Of a stretch of DNA of 64,000 nt, positions 60,498-64,000 are shown piece by piece (positions within the stretch are counted from its first letter, which is position 1; each line of letters opens with the position of its first letter). The notes beneath the pieces were generated by a model, which saw only the letters and a list, made by a program, of their open reading frames with translations, made no database searches and had not been told where the DNA came from. The position numbers and the translations under genes were made by a program. The stretch lies in assembly GCF_014645835.1 (NCBI RefSeq), contig NZ_BMMM01000009.1:275960-339959 (forward strand), given 5' to 3'. The DNA is from Streptomyces albiflavescens. GTDB taxonomy: Bacteria > Actinomycetota > Actinomycetes > Streptomycetales > Streptomycetaceae.

Positions 60498-62234
60498 ATG
60501 GTCAAGGAAAGGCCCCGAAACAACCGTGAGAACGGGTCCGGCGGCGCGGCGGCAAGCGGGCCGGGATCCGAAGGCAAGGAAACGGAGCCACGCAAGGAAG
60601 GCGTGCAGTCACCGCTCGCGGTGCAGTCGCGCCGGGAGCGGTACTTGGTGACACCGCTGCCTCAGTATCTGCTCCCGCCAGGAGTATCCGAATTCGGCAT
60701 GGACGCGGTGTGCGACCGGCTGGACCTGATGCCCGAGGTCAAGGTGATCCGCAGGCTGGAGCCGTCGAAGAAGCTCCAGTCGGCCGGGCTGACCCCTTCC
60801 TGCCCGGAAATCGCGGTCGTCGAGGCAGCCGCTGCCCAGGTACCGGCCATGCGGTCGCTGCACGTGCACATCGAGCCGGACCTGCCGCTGGCCGGAACCG
60901 GACCCGCCGCCACGCCGACCGTGGGGAGTCTGGCCCTCCGTGATCCAGGGCTGGTCATGCCGCTGGAAGAACCGGTGGACATCACGTTGCGCGTCTGCGG
61001 CCCGGATGGCGAACCGCTGGCCGGCGCAGGCGTGTTCCTGATCGGGTCGAACTGGCCGAGCCAGGGCATCACGGACGCCGAGGGAGCGGTCACTGTCACG
61101 CTGGCGACGGAGACCGCCCAGTCCGTTCAGTCCCTGTACGTCCGGCCCAGGAGCGGTTACACGGACCGCTGGATCCATCGCCCCGACCTGTCGGCGACCC
61201 GGGAGAACCTCGTCACCCTCACCCCGCTGGCCAAGGTGTACCCGGAACTGGAGAAGCGGCAGCAGTACGGCTGGGGCCAGCAGGCCATGCGGCTGGACAG
61301 GCTGCCTCCCACCTTCCGCGCCTTCGGTGTCAAGATCGCGGTCATTGGTTCGGGGGTCAGTGCCGAGCACCCCGATCTCAAGCAACAGGTGCGCGCCGGG
61401 GCCGATATCGTGCGCGGCACGGACGAGGGATGGGCTCACGACACGGTGGGCAGCGGTACCCACGCGGCGGGCATCATCGCCGGGGCGGACACCGGCAAGG
61501 GTGTCATCGGCATCGCGGTCGACGCCGAGATCGATGTGTGTCAGGTGATGCCCGACGGGCATTTCAGCGACCTGATCGCCGCCTTGGACCGCTGCATCGA
61601 ACGCGAGGTCGACATCGCCCACATCGAGGTGGCGACCCCGTTCTCGTCGGCGCTGGTATCGCGCAAGCTCGCCGACGCCAACGCGGCGGGCATCGCCTGC
61701 ATCGCCCCGGCGGGCGACACCGGCGGGCCGGTCGCCTTCCCGGGCTCACTGCCCACCGTGTTCGCCGTGGGCGCGCTGGGAGTCTTCGGGTCGTATCCGC
61801 AGGAAACCTCCCAAGCCACGCATTCGGGGCGGCAGTTGACGCCGGAAGGGCTGTTTGCCGCGCCGTTCAGCTGCTACGGCCCCGGTGTCGACGCGGCTGC
61901 CCCCGGTGTGGCGGTCCTGTCGTCTGCGCCGCAGAGCGGTTACGCGGCCGTCGACGGCACCGGCACGGCCTCGGCCCACGTGGTCGGCCTTGCCGCGCTC
62001 GTCCTCGCTCACCATGAGGACTTCCACGGCCAGTTGCTGCCTCGCGGCCCCGGCCGGGTGCAGCATCTGTTCGACATCATCGCCACCAGCTGCCGCCAAC
62101 TGGCCGTTCCGGGCACGGTGGAGGCGGCCCGCGTGGGTCGCGGTCTGCCCGACGCCCTCGTCGCCCTCGGCCTGGCCCCCGGAGTGCAGCTGGCTCCGGC
62201 CTTGTCGCCCTACGTCCCGTCCATGGTCGGTTGA
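60498..62234 (+). CDS. Subtilase-fold (S8) protein with all catalytic residues replaced
   Basis: A 578-aa protein without signal peptide. Residues 1-45 are charged and disordered; about 50-135 look like an I9-type prodomain; about 150-235 form a carboxypeptidase-regulatory-like beta domain (DITLRVCGPDGEPLAGAGVFL); about 275-545 are a subtilisin-like domain. At the catalytic Asp site it reads AVIGSGV (Gly284), at the His site VGSGTHAAG (Ser319), at the Ser site DGTGTASAHVVG (Gly489), and at the oxyanion Asn site PAGDTGG (Asp407). The surrounding fold motifs are intact. ATG 60498 is chosen; GTG 60483 is possible. It is expected to be a pseudoenzyme used for binding or scaffolding. Confidence 0.85.
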   Translation: MVKERPRNNRENGSGGAAASGPGSEGKETEPRKEGVQSPLAVQSRRERYLVTPLPQYLLPPGVSEFGMDAVCDRLDLMPEVKVIRRLEPSKKLQSAGLTPSCPEIAVVEAAAAQVPAMRSLHVHIEPDLPLAGTGPAATPTVGSLALRDPGLVMPLEEPVDITLRVCGPDGEPLAGAGVFLIGSNWPSQGITDAEGAVTVTLATETAQSVQSLYVRPRSGYTDRWIHRPDLSATRENLVTLTPLAKVYPELEKRQQYGWGQQAMRLDRLPPTFRAFGVKIAVIGSGVSAEHPDLKQQVRAGADIVRGTDEGWAHDTVGSGTHAAGIIAGADTGKGVIGIAVDAEIDVCQVMPDGHFSDLIAALDRCIEREVDIAHIEVATPFSSALVSRKLADANAAGIACIAPAGDTGGPVAFPGSLPTVFAVGALGVFGSYPQETSQATHSGRQLTPEGLFAAPFSCYGPGVDAAAPGVAVLSSAPQSGYAAVDGTGTASAHVVGLAALVLAHHEDFHGQLLPRGPGRVQHLFDIIATSCRQLAVPGTVEAARVGRGLPDALVALGLAPGVQLAPALSPYVPSMVG

Positions 62235-62428
62235 CCAACGGCTCCGCCGGCCCGCGCTCTCCATCGACGCTCGGGCCGGGTGGGCGGCGAAGTGGTCTCG
62301 GCGGACCGGACGGCCGCCACACACTGCTGACGCCTGCCCGTGGTGGTTCCTTCGCCAGGGCGAGGGCGCGGTCAGGGTTGATCCCTCCCGCCCCTCGCCC
62401 TGCGGCGCGATCCGCGCGCGGTGTGCCC

Positions 62429-62729
62429 TCAACTCCCTTGTAGGAGTAGCTTCCGGCTCTCCTCGACGTCGAAGTCGGCCTTCGGGTACTGCGGATCCAT
62501 CGCCTCGAGGTGCTCAAGAGGGAGCTTTGAGGTCGACGCCCTTCCCGCCGGGGATGCGCAGGAGCTCACGGATCCGGGGCGGGGCCTTGCCCGCGGCCTT
62601 CCGTCCGTCGGCCTTCCCGTCGCCCTTTCCGTCGCCCTTTCCGTCGCCCCTGCGGCCGTCCCGCCTGCCATCCTTCGTACTGTCCTTCTCGCCGTCGTAC
62701 TGGTCCTTCTCGCTGTCCTGCTTGGTCAC
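62429..62729 (-). pseudogene. Frameshifted charged ORF, possibly a PPK2-like N-terminus
   Basis: A GTG-started frame (62729 to 62514) begins TKQDSEKDQYDGEKDSTKDG, runs through Lys/Asp/Gly repeats and RIRELLRIPGGKGVDLKA, then stops. The neighbouring frame continues sensibly as LEHLEAMDPQYPKADFDVEE to a stop at 62429. One extra A in an AAA run near 62532 would explain the break. The joined sequence faintly resembles the start of polyphosphate kinase 2 proteins, but the catalytic domain is absent. Low certainty. Confidence 0.45.
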
Positions 62730-62793
62730 CGTGTCCCCCTTCCGGACCTGGCCCTCGATGGTGCGACGGGCGGACGGGGCGCGCTACTCGCGT

Positions 62794-64000
62794 TCAGGCG
62801 TCCCCGTCGAGCAGTTCGGCGCCGCGGGCGTCGATGGGCCCTGCGATGCGGCGCAGAACCTCGGCGGCGGGTCGGGCGTCGAGGCGGCGGCCGTCGCGCA
62901 GGCGCAGCGCGATCATGTCGGCGGCGGCCTCCCTGGGGCCGATCACCGCCTGGTACGGGACGAGGCGGGCGGCGCGTACCCGGGCGCCCAGGGTGCCCTG
63001 GTCCGGGGCGACGAGCTCGGCCCGGAGCCCCTGGTCGCGGCAGCGGCGTACCAGCGCCGCGGCCCGGTCGACCTCGGCGTCGGAGACGGGCAGGGCCACC
63101 AGCTGGGTGGGTGCGAGCCAGGGCGGGAAAGCACCGCCGTGCACCTCGATGAGATGGGCGACGGCCCGTTCCAGGCTGCCGATGACGCTGCGGTGGACCA
63201 TGACCGGCCGGTGCTTCGCGCCGTCGGGGCCGATGTAGTGCAGGTCGAAGCGCTCGGGCTGGTGGAAGTCGACCTGGACGGTGGAGAGGGTGGATTCGCG
63301 CCCCGCCGGGTCGGCGATCTGGACGTCGATCTTGGGGCCGTAGAACGCCGCCTCGCCCTCGACGGCCTCGTACGCGACCCCGGAGCGGTCGAGGACCTCG
63401 CGCAGCAGCGCGGCCGAGCGTCGCCACAGCTCGGGATCGACGACGTACTCGCCGCCGGGGCCCGGCAGGGAGAGCCGGTAGCGGGCCGCGCGGATGCCCA
63501 TCGCCTCATACGCCCGGCGGATCAACTCCAGTGCCGCGTACGCCTCTTCGGCGACCTGGTCCGGGGTGCAGAAGATGTGTGCGTCGTTGAGCTGGATGGC
63601 GCGTACGCGGGTGAGTCCACCGAGGACGCCGGACGGCTCGGAGCGGTACATGGCACCCAACTCGGCGATACGGAGGGGAAGTTCGCGGTAGCTGTGCGAG
63701 CGGGAGCGGTAGATGAGCGCATGGTGGGGGCACAGGCTCGGCCGCAACACCACCTGCTCCCCGCCGAGTTCCATCGCCGGGAACATGTCCTCGTTGTAGT
63801 GCGACCAGTGCCCGGAGATCTCGTACAGCTCCCGCTTCCCCAGCACTGGTGAGTACACATGCCGATAGCCCGCCCGCCGCTCGGCGTCGCGGACGTACTC
63901 CTCCAGGGCGTGCCGCACGGCCGCGCCGTCGGGCAGCCAGTACGGCAGGCCCGCGCCCATCAACGGGTCGGTGTCGAACAGGTCCAGTTCACGGCCGAGT
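62794..64000 (-). CDS. thrS: Threonyl-tRNA synthetase (partial, runs off the right edge)
   Basis: About 402 codons of the catalytic and anticodon-binding parts of ThrS; the N-terminus lies beyond position 64000, where the frame is still open (LGRELDLFDTDPL precedes MGAGLPYWLPDG). Motif 2 region MYRSEPSGVLGGLTRVRAIQLNDAHIF and motif 3 region VMVHRSVIGSLERAVAHLIE are present, as are zinc-ligand candidates in SLCPHHALIY. The tail is a short anticodon-binding domain. The sequence resembles the short (about 405 aa) second ThrS of streptomycetes that lacks the TGS/editing domains; this cannot be confirmed from the window. Confidence 0.87.
   Translation of the reverse strand, partial: LGRELDLFDTDPLMGAGLPYWLPDGAAVRHALEEYVRDAERRAGYRHVYSPVLGKRELYEISGHWSHYNEDMFPAMELGGEQVVLRPSLCPHHALIYRSRSHSYRELPLRIAELGAMYRSEPSGVLGGLTRVRAIQLNDAHIFCTPDQVAEEAYAALELIRRAYEAMGIRAARYRLSLPGPGGEYVVDPELWRRSAALLREVLDRSGVAYEAVEGEAAFYGPKIDVQIADPAGRESTLSTVQVDFHQPERFDLHYIGPDGAKHRPVMVHRSVIGSLERAVAHLIEVHGGAFPPWLAPTQLVALPVSDAEVDRAAALVRRCRDQGLRAELVAPDQGTLGARVRAARLVPYQAVIGPREAAADMIALRLRDGRRLDARPAAEVLRRIAGPIDARGAELLDGDA

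Noticed and set aside
1..64000. tRNA, rRNA, integrase, phage or large antibiotic cluster
   Set aside because: No cloverleaf with matching acceptor ends, rRNA core, integrase/transposase gene or PKS/NRPS domain was recognised on reading both strands by eye.

Overview
The window is high-GC actinobacterial DNA, almost certainly from a Streptomyces chromosome. It has many GTG/TTG starts, GGAGG-type ribosome sites, lipoprotein genes with AxxC lipoboxes, many TetR regulators and a PAS/GAF/PP2C phosphatase. From memory, the gene order of the left two thirds (ROK regulator, xylFGH, dxs ... fatty-acid oxidation pair, RNase D-like protein, LuxR regulator, DUF3000, hemE ... hemG, hemQ, DUF692) follows the SCO6008-SCO6045 region of S. 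coelicolor. No rRNA, tRNA, CRISPR array or large biosynthetic cluster was seen.

Layout: (1) 0.1-8.7 kb: Rok7B7-type regulator, xylose-type ABC transporter xylFGH, a dxs gene directly downstream, and an amino-acid permease, punctuated by strong hairpins. (2) 8.8-19.1 kb: a PMT-like membrane glycosyltransferase, a 199-bp MITE, then an apparent poly-gamma-glutamate locus: CapA lipoprotein, a four-helix duplicated sensor-like membrane protein, PgsB ligase with a disordered tail, PgsC and a membrane-anchored NlpC/P60 endopeptidase, with a divergent membrane-anchored protein of unknown function. (3) 20.3-23.6 kb: a coupled FadA/FadB fatty-acid oxidation pair behind palindromic operator candidates, then a decayed sugar permease. 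(4) 24.3-35.5 kb: RNase D-like protein, LuxR-type regulator, DUF3000, and the coproporphyrin-type haem genes hemE, hemG and hemQ interleaved with rhomboid, CoA-disulfide-reductase-like and DUF4349 genes; two tandem-repeat arrays lie here. (5) 35.5-41.7 kb: a secreted TAP-type hydrolase and a DUF692 (MNIO)/TIGR04222 locus with two DUF4142 paralogues, one of which ends inside a 53-bp MITE.

(6) 41.8-58.9 kb is accessory: DinB-like, TetR, cupin, DUF4267, a truncated TetR with two intact operator palindromes, TetR/hydrolase, a HTH-NB-ARC-TPR (STAND) regulator beside a carboxymuconolactone decarboxylase and MFS pump, a PTH2-like protein, an ABC exporter pair, polysaccharide deacetylase, TetR/DUF2867 with twin operators, and a PP2C phosphatase. 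(7) 59-64 kb: an aldo/keto reductase remnant, a small Cys-rich protein, a 36%-glutamine protein behind a promoter plus attenuator-like hairpin, a subtilase-fold protein in which all catalytic residues are replaced, a frameshifted charged ORF, and a threonyl-tRNA synthetase running off the right edge.

The most interesting items are the catalytically dead subtilase paired with the Q-rich protein, the gamma-PGA locus with its duplicated sensor-like protein, the MNIO/DUF4142/TIGR04222 group, and a TA-targeting MITE family (two near-identical full copies and one arm-only copy).
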